64,000 nt of DNA from Polynucleobacter sp. 80A-SIGWE (GTDB taxonomy: Bacteria > Pseudomonadota > Gammaproteobacteria > Burkholderiales > Burkholderiaceae): NCBI RefSeq assembly GCF_018882295.1, contig NZ_JACVOR010000002.1, positions 62,001 to 126,000 on the forward strand, given 5' to 3'. Of this stretch, positions 19,915-28,479 are shown piece after piece. How positions within the stretch are numbered: the stretch's first letter is position 1; every line of letters begins with the position of its first letter. The notes under the pieces are model-generated. The model was not told the origin of the DNA. It saw only the letters and a list, made by a program, of their open reading frames with translations, and searched no databases. The position numbers and the translations under genes were made by a program.

Positions 19915-20544
19915 ATGCCATCTATCGTCACCTTAATCTCAGGCCGCGGATCCAATTTCGAGGCCATCGTCAAAACAGCTCAAAAAGAGCAGTGGCCCGT
20001 CACTTTTGCAGGGGTGATTGCTAATCACTCTGCAGCTAGGGGCCTTGATTTTGCTCGCTCCCAGGGTATCCCTGCCTTTGCTATTGAGCACAAAGAGCAT
20101 GCCACGCGTGAGTCCTTTGATGCTGCCCTCATCGAGAAAATCGATGAATTGGGTGCGGATTTGGTCGTATTAGCGGGTTTTATGCGCATTCTGACCCCAA
20201 GCTTTATTCGTCATTTTGAGGGTCGACTCATCAATATTCACCCCGCCTTGCTACCAGCCTTCCCGGGTTTGCACACCCATGAGCGGGCTTTAGAGGCTGG
20301 CGTAGCTGAACATGGAGCCAGCGTGCACTTTGTAACCGAGGGTGTGGATGAAGGCCCGATCATCTGCCAAGCCTCAGTTCCAGTGCTTCCGGGTGATGAC
20401 GCGGATAGTTTGGCGGCACGAGTTTTGGCTGCTGAGCATCAGATTTACCCGCGGGCCGTAAAATGGTTCCTAGATGGACGATTGCGAATAGTAGGTAATC
20501 AAGTTCAGGTTCAACCACCGGAGTCGCAATTAATAAAATTATGA
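19915..20544 (+). CDS. purN: Phosphoribosylglycinamide formyltransferase
   Basis: Folate-dependent GAR transformylase of purine biosynthesis. ISGRGSNFEAIV is at the N-terminus for phosphate binding, the catalytic His is H109 in INIHPALLPAFPGLH, and the catalytic Asp is D145 in GVDEGPI. A GTG at 19909 is possible two codons upstream, but it would lie between the -10 and the expected transcript start, so the ATG at 19915 is preferred (209 residues). The stop overlaps the rsmB start by 4 bases. Confidence 0.96.
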   Translation: MPSIVTLISGRGSNFEAIVKTAQKEQWPVTFAGVIANHSAARGLDFARSQGIPAFAIEHKEHATRESFDAALIEKIDELGADLVVLAGFMRILTPSFIRHFEGRLINIHPALLPAFPGLHTHERALEAGVAEHGASVHFVTEGVDEGPIICQASVPVLPGDDADSLAARVLAAEHQIYPRAVKWFLDGRLRIVGNQVQVQPPESQLIKL

Positions 20545-22130
20545 GTAAAGAACGTTCATCCCGCGGAGCTAGCGCTGGTAGTAAATCCGGGTCCAGATCT
20601 GGATCACGCTTAGGCCCACAAAAGAGTTACGCAGCCAAATCTAAAGATCCATTGCGTCGCCCAGAGCGTCGAAATGCAAGTGGCAACATCATTGCGCCCG
20701 AAGGCCAAAAAAACTTTTCTAATGCCAAGGCGTTGCCTCAGCATGCAATTCATTTGGAGCGTTTGCTTCCAGAGTTGTTGAATTTTGAACAACCGGCAGA
20801 TCGTGTTGTGAGTCGGTATTTCCGTTCTGAGCCGCAGCTAGGTAATCGTGATCGCGCCTTAATTGCTGAAAGTGCTTTTGCTATCTTGCGTCGTAAAAAT
20901 GAGTTCTCACAGTTCGCTTCAAGTGGTGAGGGTTCACAGGCTAGACGCTTAGCCCTATTGGGTTTGCTGTCTGCTTTGTCTGAAGGTGGTTTGGGTTCTG
21001 CCAACCGTGCTGAGAGCGCGATTGCTGACTTGGCCCACGTATTAAAGACAGGTGAGTACGAGTGGTTGCAACGTTTTGCAACTGTCGATCCATCAGCACT
21101 TAATCCCTTGGTTCGGAATAATTTGCCTGAATGGTTATGGGATGCTTTTGGAAAATATCCCGGTGAAGAGTCACGTGAAGAATTGGCTAAATCACTCATG
21201 CATCCAGCCCTTTTAGATTTGCGCGCAAACACCATGAAGACAACTCGCGAGCAATTGCTTGCGGAGATGAATGCTCTTGGTGGTCGCTATCAAGCAATCC
21301 CAACTCCGTATGCTCCTGATGGTGTTCGCATCATGGGTAAGCCTGCTTTGCAAAATACGGTTGGCTTTAAAGCAGGGATGTTTGAGGTTCAGGATGAAGG
21401 CAGTCAGCTGTTGGCTTATTTGCTCGCCCCTAAACGTGGTGAGATGGTGGTGGACTTTTGTGCTGGTGCTGGTGGCAAGACTTTGGCGATTGGGGCAATC
21501 ATGCGCTCCACAGGCCGTTTGTATGCCCTAGATACATCTGAGCGTCGTTTAGCCAATTTGAAGCCACGACAAGCTCGTAGCGGCCTTTCTAACGTACACC
21601 CTGTATGGATTGATAGTGAGAACGACTCCAAGATCAAACGCTTAGCCGGCAAGATTGACCGTGTTTTAGTGGACGCCCCTTGTAGCGGTATGGGCACTTT
21701 GCGCCGTAACCCCGATCTCAAATGGCGTCAGACCCCAGAAGGCGTTCTGGAGCTCAATCAAAAGCAGATGAATATCTTGGCCTCCGCAAGCCGCTTGCTC
21801 AAGCCAGGTGGTCGCTTGGTTTATGCCACCTGCAGCCTATTGCCACAAGAAAACCAGCAAATTGCAGAAGATTTTTTAGCAAAGCACCCTAATTTCGAGG
21901 CTGTTCCTGCGGCTGAAGTTCTTAAGCCATTGTTTCCAAAGGATAAAATACCTTTGGGATGCAGTCCTGATAACCCTTGGTGGCAGTTATGGCCCCATAT
22001 TCACGGTACAGATGGCTTCTTTGGCGCCGTTTTTCAGAAAAAAGCGGCTGTTTCTGCAGTAACTGTCGATAAAGATGACGAAAAGTCGGTAAAAGTCAAA
22101 AGCAAGAAAGCCGTTAAAGAACTAAAATAA
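20541..22130 (+). CDS. rsmB: 16S rRNA m5C methyltransferase, RsmB/Sun-type
   Basis: RsmB/NOP-type RNA cytosine-5 methyltransferase. The C-terminal catalytic half shows the SAM site VVDFCAGAGGKTLAIG, the DAPCSGMGTLRRNPDLKW motif with C381 and YATCSLLPQEN with C431, the two cysteines of the m5C mechanism. It opens with about 70 Ser/Arg/Lys-rich residues, longer and more basic than usual, and ends in a Lys/Val-rich tail. It has 529 residues, and the start overlaps purN (ATGA). rsmB is the best match, but another NOP-family member cannot be excluded. Confidence 0.88.
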   Translation: MSKERSSRGASAGSKSGSRSGSRLGPQKSYAAKSKDPLRRPERRNASGNIIAPEGQKNFSNAKALPQHAIHLERLLPELLNFEQPADRVVSRYFRSEPQLGNRDRALIAESAFAILRRKNEFSQFASSGEGSQARRLALLGLLSALSEGGLGSANRAESAIADLAHVLKTGEYEWLQRFATVDPSALNPLVRNNLPEWLWDAFGKYPGEESREELAKSLMHPALLDLRANTMKTTREQLLAEMNALGGRYQAIPTPYAPDGVRIMGKPALQNTVGFKAGMFEVQDEGSQLLAYLLAPKRGEMVVDFCAGAGGKTLAIGAIMRSTGRLYALDTSERRLANLKPRQARSGLSNVHPVWIDSENDSKIKRLAGKIDRVLVDAPCSGMGTLRRNPDLKWRQTPEGVLELNQKQMNILASASRLLKPGGRLVYATCSLLPQENQQIAEDFLAKHPNFEAVPAAEVLKPLFPKDKIPLGCSPDNPWWQLWPHIHGTDGFFGAVFQKKAAVSAVTVDKDDEKSVKVKSKKAVKELK

Positions 22131-22158
22131 AGGTTTAGACCTCTTCGGGGACACCCTT

Positions 22159-23352
22159 TTGAATACAGTTTCAGGTTTTGATGCATTTCTTGGTTGGCTT
22201 GCTAATGGCTACTTAGATTGGGCTTGGTGGCAGATCCTCGTTTTTACGCTGGTCGCTACCCACATCACTATTGCTAGCGTCACCATCTTTTTGCATCGCT
22301 GCCAGGCGCATCGTGCTTTGGAGTTGCATCCCATCATGTCGCATTTTTTCCGCTTTTGGCTCTGGCTGACAACGGGCATGGTCACTAAGGAGTGGGCGGC
22401 GATTCATCGCAAGCACCACGCCAAGTGTGAGACTGTGGATGACCCACATAGCCCGCAAGTTCTCGGTATCAAGACCGTACTTTCTCGCGGTGCTGAGTTG
22501 TACAAAAAAGAATCACGCAATCAAGAGACCTTAGATAAGTTTGGTCATGGCACGCCGGATGATTGGCTCGAGCACAATATCTATTCTAAGTTTTCTTGGC
22601 AAGGCGTTGCTTTGATGTTGATCATCGATGTGTTCTTGTTCGGCGCAATTGGTTTAACAGTCTGGGCAGTACAGATGCTGTGGATTCCAATTACTGCTGC
22701 TGGAATTATTAACGGCATTGGTCACTACTGGGGCTATCGTAATTACGATTTCGAGGACGCCTCAAGAAATATTTTCCCTTGGGGAATTTTGATTGGTGGT
22801 GAAGAGTTACATAACAACCATCACACCTTTGCTACAAGCGCTAAGCTCTCTAGCAAGTGGTACGAGTTTGATATTGGTTGGATGTACATTCAGATGATGA
22901 GTGCCGTGGGCTTGGCCAAAGTGAAGAAGACTTCTCCGAGGCCAGTGCTAAGTGACTTACGTCCTGCTGATCAAGGTACGCTCGAGGCTATCATTGCTAA
23001 CCGTTATGAAATCATGGCGCGCTATAGCAAGACCCTGGGTACATTCTTTAGTAATGAAGTTCAACACATGCAAGTCTTGGCTGCCCATTTAAAGGACGCG
23101 CGCGCCTGGTTGGGCAAAGATGAGTCTCGTTTGACTGCGGATGAAAAAATTAAACTGGAAGAGCTGATGGCAACGAATGCGCAGCTAAGAAAGATGATTG
23201 AGATGCGTCGTGATTTGCAGGCGATCTGGAGTCGCTCTAATGCCACGGGTGATCAATTGGTTTCTCAATTGCACGCCTGGTGTCAGCGTGCAGAAGAAAG
23301 TGGCCTCTCGAGTTTGCGCGACTTCTCATTGAGATTGCGTCGCTACGCTTAA
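22159..23352 (+). CDS. Fatty acid (acyl-CoA type) delta-9 desaturase
   Basis: Membrane di-iron desaturase. The three histidine boxes are complete: H46-x4-H51 (HRCQAH), H83/H86/H87 (HRKHH) and H218/H221/H222 (HNNHH), separated by hydrophobic segments. After the membrane part come about 130 charged, helical residues (from about 265) that look like a cytoplasmic coiled-coil tail. The start at 22159 is TTG with a loose GGGGA upstream; no ATG gives a better N-terminus. It lies 28 bases after rsmB and before the terminator at 23371. It probably adjusts membrane unsaturation; the substrate form (acyl-CoA or phospholipid) is not shown. Confidence 0.9.
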   Translation: MNTVSGFDAFLGWLANGYLDWAWWQILVFTLVATHITIASVTIFLHRCQAHRALELHPIMSHFFRFWLWLTTGMVTKEWAAIHRKHHAKCETVDDPHSPQVLGIKTVLSRGAELYKKESRNQETLDKFGHGTPDDWLEHNIYSKFSWQGVALMLIIDVFLFGAIGLTVWAVQMLWIPITAAGIINGIGHYWGYRNYDFEDASRNIFPWGILIGGEELHNNHHTFATSAKLSSKWYEFDIGWMYIQMMSAVGLAKVKKTSPRPVLSDLRPADQGTLEAIIANRYEIMARYSKTLGTFFSNEVQHMQVLAAHLKDARAWLGKDESRLTADEKIKLEELMATNAQLRKMIEMRRDLQAIWSRSNATGDQLVSQLHAWCQRAEESGLSSLRDFSLRLRRYA

Positions 23353-23370
23353 GAGAAAAATCTAGGTAAT

Positions 23371-23400
23371 AAAAAACCCGCTGATGTAGCGGGTTTTTTA
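23371..23400. terminator. Bidirectional terminator between the desaturase gene and rpmG
   Basis: acccgct/agcgggt stem with a 5-base loop, flanked by six A on the left and six T on the right, so it can serve both convergent genes. Confidence 0.93.
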
Positions 23401-23430
23401 TTTGCTGCAAATAAATATCGAATCGATAAA

Positions 23431-23598
23431 TTACTTGAGCTTTGTTTCTTTGTAAGCAACGTGCTTGCGAATGGTTGGATCGAATTTCATGATCTCCATT
23501 TTCTCAGGCTTTGTACGCTTGTTTTTTGAAGTTGTATAGAAGTGACCAGTACCAGCTGATGACTCTAATTTGATTTTTTCTCTGCCGCCTTTAGCCAT
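23431..23598 (-). CDS. rpmG: 50S ribosomal protein L33
   Basis: A 55-residue ribosomal protein starting [20 protein letters not shown] and continuing [20 protein letters not shown], which is diagnostic for L33. It has no cysteines at all, so it is the zinc-free form. It lies 11 bases after rpmB on the same strand, the standard rpmB-rpmG pair, and ends just before the shared terminator. Confidence 0.97.
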   Translation of the reverse strand: MAKGGREKIKLESSAGTGHFYTTSKNKRTKPEKMEIMKFDPTIRKHVAYKETKLK

Positions 23599-23609
23599 TT
23601 GTGCGCTCC

Positions 23610-23843
23610 TTAAATTTCGCCACGTGCACGGAGATCAGACAACACAGCATCAATGCCGTTCTTGTCGATAACGCGCAAACCAGCATTGGTTAAGCGCAAG
23701 CTAATCCAACGGTTTTCAGATTCAACCCAGAAACGACGGTTTTGCAAATTCGGCAAAAAGCGACGCTTCGTTTTATTGTTTGCATGGGATACATTGTTGC
23801 CAACCATCGGCTTCTTCCCAGTGACTTGGCAAACTTTTGCCAT
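23610..23843 (-). CDS. rpmB: 50S ribosomal protein L28
   Basis: A 77-residue large-subunit protein beginning [20 protein letters not shown] and containing [16 protein letters not shown]. Only one cysteine is present, so the four-cysteine zinc site of some L28 proteins is absent. The start has GGAG 11 bases upstream. It is first in the rpmB-rpmG unit. Confidence 0.97.
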   Translation of the reverse strand: MAKVCQVTGKKPMVGNNVSHANNKTKRRFLPNLQNRRFWVESENRWISLRLTNAGLRVIDKNGIDAVLSDLRARGEI

Positions 23844-23987
23844 GACATAACTCCATTAATTGCGAAAAAAGAAGATTGTATCAGTCTCCGAGCACTTTGA
23901 TCTACCCCTAATTGGCTTTAGTTTTAAGGATTGAGCTATCTAGCTGCCAATACTGAGCAAAATTGCCCAATAAGTTAGTGATTACTT

Positions 23988-24683
23988 CTAATTAAAGTCA
24001 TTTTTCATAAGGCCTGCATCTGAAAATGAGAAAAAACCGCTCTCACTAACAATGCAATGGTCTAAGAGGGGAATATCCACCATTTGCAAGGCTTTAGACA
24101 GCATCTTGGTCAATTCCTGGTCGGCTATGCTGGGAAGTGGATTTCCGCTTGGGTGGTTATGGGCCACGATAAGGGCGCTGGCGTTCCTTGCCAGGGCCTC
24201 CTTGAGGATTTCTCGGGGGTAGACGGCCGTGTGGGTCAGGGAGCCTCTAAAGAGCTCCTGGCACTCAATCAGGTGCAGGCGGGAGTCAAGATGCAGGCAT
24301 AGGAAGACTTCATGTGGCAGGCGCCCAAATCGGGCTTGCAAGAACTCTTTGACATACCCGGGCGATGAAAAAACCGAGTCCTGGGAAAGAGATTCCTCGA
24401 GGCTGCGCTTCACGAGCTCATAAGCGGCTTGAATTTGCGACCACTTGGAAATACCCATGCCATGAATCTGGGTTAATTCTTCTGGTGTGCAGGACAGTAA
24501 GCGCGGCAAATTGTCGAAATGGTGGAGAAGATCCTCCGCCAAAGCCACCGCAGATTTACCTTTGAAGCCAACTCGTAGAAAGATCGCAAGCAGCTCAGCA
24601 TCGCTCAGTGCTGCTGCCCCAAGGGCGCGGAGTTTCTCCCGGGGCTGATCCATTTTTGGCCAGTCCGTGATGGGCGAGTGCAC
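23988..24683 (-). CDS. radC: RadC-family JAB/MPN-domain protein
   Basis: RadC/UPF0758 protein; despite the name its role is unclear. The N-terminal part has the helix-hairpin-helix-like ITDWPKMDQPREKL and LSDAELLAIFLRVG region, and the C-terminal JAB domain carries the metal motif HNHPSG preceded by ALIVA and followed by the conserved Asp. The GTG at 24683 gives 231 residues and the usual family N-terminus. The frame extends upstream to 24842, but that would run across the fkpB start on the other strand. Confidence 0.9.
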   Translation of the reverse strand: MHSPITDWPKMDQPREKLRALGAAALSDAELLAIFLRVGFKGKSAVALAEDLLHHFDNLPRLLSCTPEELTQIHGMGISKWSQIQAAYELVKRSLEESLSQDSVFSSPGYVKEFLQARFGRLPHEVFLCLHLDSRLHLIECQELFRGSLTHTAVYPREILKEALARNASALIVAHNHPSGNPLPSIADQELTKMLSKALQMVDIPLLDHCIVSESGFFSFSDAGLMKNDFN

Positions 24684-24701
24684 GCTGGGGTCGGGCCTAG
24701 A

Positions 24702-24707
24702 TACAAT
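24702..24707 (+). promoter_or_regulatory. -10 element directly before fkpB
   Basis: TACAAT followed by 6 bases and the fkpB ATG, with no Shine-Dalgarno in between. A partial -35 (TGCACG, 3 of 6) lies 17 bases upstream. Confidence 0.45.
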
Positions 24708-24713
24708 TACCTT

Positions 24714-25160
24714 ATGACTAAGCTTACGGTTTTGCCCAACTCCTTCCTGACTCTCAACTATCGGCTGACTTTGCCTAGCGGGGATGATTACATCAATACT
24801 TTTATCGATCGCCCTGCGACGGTGTTGATGGGTTCTGGACAATTTGCGCCTTGTTTTGAAAAGGTGTTGATCGGATTGGCTGTGGGTGAAAAGAAAAGCG
24901 CCTTGTTGCCTCCGGAGGAAAGTTTTGGAGAGCGCAAGGAAGAATTAATTCAGTGGGTTTCTTTGGGCGCGCTCAAAGAAGGTCGCGATGATGATGTGGA
25001 ATTTAATCCTGGTGACGTGATTGAATTCAATGCGCCTGGTGGCGCGCAATATGCCGGTGTATTGCAATCGATTAATGAAGAGGGCGCTTGGTTTGATTTC
25101 AATCATCCGCTTGCCGGAAGGCCTGTCACCTTCGAAGCAGAAATCATTGCGATTCTTTAA
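24714..25160 (+). CDS. fkpB: FKBP-type peptidyl-prolyl isomerase (SlpA/FkpB type)
   Basis: Short FKBP isomerase/chaperone of the SlyD-SlpA class, cytoplasmic. The opening SFLTLNYRLTLPSG, VLMGSGQFAPCFEKVLIGL and the closing DFNHPLAGRPVTFEAEI are diagnostic. There are 148 residues from the ATG at 24714; an ATG at 24678 is in frame, but its extension overlaps radC and has no family match. ispH follows after 3 bases, the well-known fkpB-ispH pair. Confidence 0.95.
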   Translation: MTKLTVLPNSFLTLNYRLTLPSGDDYINTFIDRPATVLMGSGQFAPCFEKVLIGLAVGEKKSALLPPEESFGERKEELIQWVSLGALKEGRDDDVEFNPGDVIEFNAPGGAQYAGVLQSINEEGAWFDFNHPLAGRPVTFEAEIIAIL

Positions 25161-25163
25161 CGA

Positions 25164-26105
25164 ATGAGTAATCAAGTCCCAGCAGAAATTCTGATGGCTC
25201 AACCCCGCGGCTTTTGTGCGGGTGTTGATCGGGCAATCAATATCGTCAATGAAGCGCTGACACGCTTTGGTGCACCGATTTATGTTCGCCATGAAATTGT
25301 TCACAATGCCTATGTCGTGAACGGCCTGCGTGAAAAAGGTGCTGTGTTTGTTGATGAGCTGCATGAAGTGCCTAAGGGTGGCATCGTCGTGTTTAGCGCT
25401 CATGGCGTTTCTCAAGAGGTGCGTAAGGATGCCGAGGCACGTGGACTGCAGGTGTACGACGCCACTTGCCCTTTGGTGACTAAGGTTCATCTTGAGGTCG
25501 TCAAGATGTGCAAAGATGGTTTCACAGTCTTGATGATTGGTCATGCTGGGCACCCCGAAGTTGAGGGCACGATGGGGCAGGTAAAAGAAGGTGTGCATCT
25601 GATTGAAAGGGTGGCGGACATTGCTAAGCTGCCTTTTGCTGAGAATGAAAAAATTGCTTTTGTAACGCAAACCACACTCTCCGTAGATGAGACGAAAGAA
25701 ATCGTCGATGCTTTAACCCAAAAATTCCCAAATATTGTTCAGCCACGTAAGCAAGATATTTGTTACGCCACTCAAAACCGCCAAGATGCTGTGAAATTTA
25801 TGGCGCCTCAAGTTGAGGTAGTTATTGTGGTGGGAAGCAAAGCAAGTTCGAACTCGAATCGCTTGCGTGAATTAGCTGAAAAACTGGGCGTACCTGCTTA
25901 CATGGTCGATGCGCCAGAGCAGCTTGAACCCCAATGGTTTGAGGGTAAGAAGCGAGTGGGCCTCACTGCGGGTGCGTCAGCCCCTGAAAGTCTAGCGCTC
26001 GCGATTGTGGAAAAGATTCAAGAATTCGGCCCTCGCAGTATTCGTAATCTAGAGGGCGTTGTCGAAGACGTTACATTCTCGCTACCAAAGAATTTAGTTG
26101 GCTAG
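25164..26105 (+). CDS. ispH: 4-hydroxy-3-methylbut-2-enyl diphosphate reductase
   Basis: Last enzyme of the MEP isoprenoid pathway; an iron-sulfur protein that makes IPP and DMAPP. The three cluster cysteines are C18 (PRGFCAGVD), C102 (DATCPLV) and C200 ([10 protein letters not shown]). The 313-residue length is standard. It is coupled to fkpB. Together with dxs and ispA at 51.6-54.4 kb it shows the MEP route in use. Confidence 0.98.
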   Translation: MSNQVPAEILMAQPRGFCAGVDRAINIVNEALTRFGAPIYVRHEIVHNAYVVNGLREKGAVFVDELHEVPKGGIVVFSAHGVSQEVRKDAEARGLQVYDATCPLVTKVHLEVVKMCKDGFTVLMIGHAGHPEVEGTMGQVKEGVHLIERVADIAKLPFAENEKIAFVTQTTLSVDETKEIVDALTQKFPNIVQPRKQDICYATQNRQDAVKFMAPQVEVVIVVGSKASSNSNRLRELAEKLGVPAYMVDAPEQLEPQWFEGKKRVGLTAGASAPESLALAIVEKIQEFGPRSIRNLEGVVEDVTFSLPKNLVG

Positions 26106-26111
26106 CTAAAA

Positions 26112-26138
26112 AATAAAGGGGCTAAAAGCCCCTTTATT
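26112..26138. terminator. Bidirectional terminator between ispH and argD
   Basis: A 12-bp perfect stem aataaaggggct/agcccctttatt with a 3-base loop. The AT-rich ends of the stem give short U tracts on both strands. Confidence 0.8.
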
Positions 26139-26157
26139 ACATCGCACCCAATTGTTT

Positions 26158-27351
26158 CTAGACAACTTGCTTGAGTAACTCTCTCAAGATGTTGCACATC
26201 TGGCGGATTTCATCATCAGATACATTTAGTGCTGGCATAAAGCGCAACAGATTAGGTCTTGGTGAGTTAATTAGCAATCCCTCTGGACCTCTATCGCGAG
26301 CTAGCTCAACCAGCTTGCCACCAATATCACTGCTCAACATCAGTGCACGCAATAGTCCTTCGCCACGCTCGCCATTCAGATTAAATTCTGCTGAGATGGA
26401 AAGCAATTCTTTGCTGAGCAATTCACCCTTTGCACGGACTGCATCCAAAAATCCTGGTGCGAGTAATTGCTCGATGACGCTGATGCCTACTGCGGTCATG
26501 AGTGGATTGCCGTTATAGGTGCCACCTTGGTCGCCGGGTACAAAACAAGCGACAGCATCGGTCGCCATCAGTGCTGCCAATGGAACACCACCACCAATGC
26601 CTTTGCCAAGGGTCATGATGTCTGGTTCGATGCCGTAATGTTGATAGGCGAACAGTTTTCCAGTGCGACCACAGCCAGCCTGCACTTCATCCACGATCAA
26701 CAAAATATTATTTTCTTTAGTGAACTTACGCAGGCTTTGCATAAATTCTTTGGTGACAGGAATTACGCCACCTTCACCCTGGACTGGCTCAAGCATTACT
26801 GCGACCGTTTTATCGGTTACCAGTTTTTTAACGGAGTCCAAATCATTTAAATCCGCCTTTGGAAAACCTGGAACTTGTGGAGCAAACATCGTGTCCCAGC
26901 CTGGCTTTCCAGATGCGCTCATCGTCGCTAAGGTGCGACCATGAAAGCTGTGATCAAAGGTAATGATTTCAAAGGCGCCTGACTTATTGAGCTGACCCCA
27001 TTTGCGTGCCAGCTTGATAGCGCCTTCATTTGCCTCGGCGCCGCTATTGGCAAAAAATACTTTATTAAAGCAGCTGTTATCAGTCAGTAGATTCGATAGG
27101 CGAATCATCGGCTCGTTATAAAAAGCCGGACTTGGATTAATGAGTTTTTTAGCCTGTGCATTCAGCGCTTCAATCATGCCGGGATTGCTATGGCCCAAGC
27201 AGTTCACTGCCCAACCTTGCAAAAAGTCCAGGTAGCGCTTGCCATTGTTATCGGTGAGCCATGAGCCTTTACCCTCAACCATTGCTACTTCTGGTCGTGG
27301 GGTAATAAACATCACTGAATGGGCATCTACGGATTGGGCTGGCTTATTCAT
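26158..27351 (-). CDS. argD: Acetylornithine aminotransferase (class-III, PLP)
   Basis: Class-III aminotransferase converting N-acetylglutamate semialdehyde to N-acetylornithine. Visible are the cofactor region FFANSGAEANEGAIKLARKW, the LLIVDEVQAGCGRTG aspartate motif and the PLP lysine K250 in LGKGIGGG. It has 397 residues. The opening VMFITPRPEVAMVEGKG is typical of ArgD, though relatives such as ornithine or succinylornithine transaminases are close. It is separated from argF-argG but would serve the same pathway. A GATAAT-like site lies at 27385-27390 on the minus strand. Confidence 0.88.
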   Translation of the reverse strand: MNKPAQSVDAHSVMFITPRPEVAMVEGKGSWLTDNNGKRYLDFLQGWAVNCLGHSNPGMIEALNAQAKKLINPSPAFYNEPMIRLSNLLTDNSCFNKVFFANSGAEANEGAIKLARKWGQLNKSGAFEIITFDHSFHGRTLATMSASGKPGWDTMFAPQVPGFPKADLNDLDSVKKLVTDKTVAVMLEPVQGEGGVIPVTKEFMQSLRKFTKENNILLIVDEVQAGCGRTGKLFAYQHYGIEPDIMTLGKGIGGGVPLAALMATDAVACFVPGDQGGTYNGNPLMTAVGISVIEQLLAPGFLDAVRAKGELLSKELLSISAEFNLNGERGEGLLRALMLSSDIGGKLVELARDRGPEGLLINSPRPNLLRFMPALNVSDDEIRQMCNILRELLKQVV

Positions 27352-27402
27352 ATCGTGTGCAAAGTGAGGTCAATTGAGGTTTCTATTATCACGCTTAGTA
27401 AC

Positions 27403-28449
27403 TTAGTTGGTGGCGAGATCCGCTGCGCTGGTAAAGGAGTCTGCAAAGAATTCGTCTGCAGGTAGCTTGCACTGTGACGCAAAGTCCTGGCGGGCTGCAT
27501 TGACCATGACGGGCGCACCACAGGCGTAGACCTGGTAAGGGCTCATATCAGGATGGTCGGCGATCACAGCTTGATGTACAAAACCCGTGCGTCCAGTCCA
27601 TTGATCCTCTGGAAGGGCATCAGAAATAACCGGGATGAACTTGAAGTCAGGAATTTCTTTGGCCCATGACTGGCAGAGTTCATTGAGGTAGAGATCGTTC
27701 GGGCGACGACCGCCCCAATACAGGTGGATAGGGCGATGAATCTTTTTGAGCTGCATTTGCTCAACAATAGACTTGATTGGTGCAAAACCAGTGCCTGCCG
27801 CAACAAAAATAATGGGCTTCTTGGAATCTTCTCTGAGGAAGAAGCTGCCTAAAGGCCCTTCAAAACGCAGAATATCTTTTTCTTTTAGCGCTGGATCTTT
27901 CGCACCAAAAACAAAATCGGTAAAGAGTCCGCCTGGTAAGTGGCGAATATGTAGCTCGAGAGGACCTTCTTGATCGGGGGCGTTGGCAATGGAATAAGCG
28001 CGACGTTGCCCATCTTTAAGCAGGAACTCTAAATATTGCCCAGCCAGAAATTGAAAGCGCTCAGCAGCTGGCAATTGCAATTTCAGAATCGCTACATCGG
28101 CACTCGGTTTTGTAATGGTGTTCACGCGACAGGGAACCTTGCGGATAGCGATATCGCCAGCACCTTGAACTTCGCGTGCTTCAATGAGGAGGTCTGATTT
28201 AGGGTGGGCACAGCAAAACAAGGTGCCCCCAGCAGCTTCATCAGCAGGGCTTAAAGCAGCAACACTATGTTGGCCATGCTCTACTTGACCTTCCAGCACC
28301 TTGCCCTTGCAAGAACCACAGGCACCGTTTTTACAGCCATAGGGAAGGGTAATGCCCTGTTGTAGCGCTGCTTCAAGTAGGGTTTCATCCTTCTGGACAG
28401 TAAATTGTTTGCCGCTCGCCTTGAGCGTGACTTGGTAAGACACTCTCAT
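27403..28449 (-). CDS. Ferredoxin-NAD(P)H reductase-like oxidoreductase with 2Fe-2S domain
   Basis: Resembles CDP-6-deoxy-delta-3,4-glucoseen reductase-type proteins: an N-terminal plant-type ferredoxin domain (C39, C44, C47 and C79 or C80) followed by an FAD domain (RRAYSIANAP) and an NAD domain (IIFVAAGTGFAPIKSIVEQM). Electrons would pass from NAD(P)H through FAD to the cluster and an unknown partner. The ATG at 28449 gives 348 residues; a TTG at 28485 is possible but overlaps the divergent gene. There is no sugar-pathway context here, so the glucoseen name should not be taken literally. Confidence 0.85.
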   Translation of the reverse strand: MRVSYQVTLKASGKQFTVQKDETLLEAALQQGITLPYGCKNGACGSCKGKVLEGQVEHGQHSVAALSPADEAAGGTLFCCAHPKSDLLIEAREVQGAGDIAIRKVPCRVNTITKPSADVAILKLQLPAAERFQFLAGQYLEFLLKDGQRRAYSIANAPDQEGPLELHIRHLPGGLFTDFVFGAKDPALKEKDILRFEGPLGSFFLREDSKKPIIFVAAGTGFAPIKSIVEQMQLKKIHRPIHLYWGGRRPNDLYLNELCQSWAKEIPDFKFIPVISDALPEDQWTGRTGFVHQAVIADHPDMSPYQVYACGAPVMVNAARQDFASQCKLPADEFFADSFTSAADLATN

Positions 28450-28466
28450 TCCTTTCAATAAATCGT

Positions 28467-28472
28467 TACGAT
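28467..28472 (+). promoter_or_regulatory. -10-like element before the epimerase-like gene
   Basis: TACGAT followed by 7 bases and the ATG at 28480, the same hexamer and nearly the same spacing as before polA. No -35 is visible. Confidence 0.35.
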
Positions 28473-28479
28473 GTGACCT

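Noticed and set aside
20750..21235. Minus-strand frame opposite rsmB
   Set aside because: A shadow of the rsmB coding sequence; Lys/Ser/Arg-rich without domain or start context.
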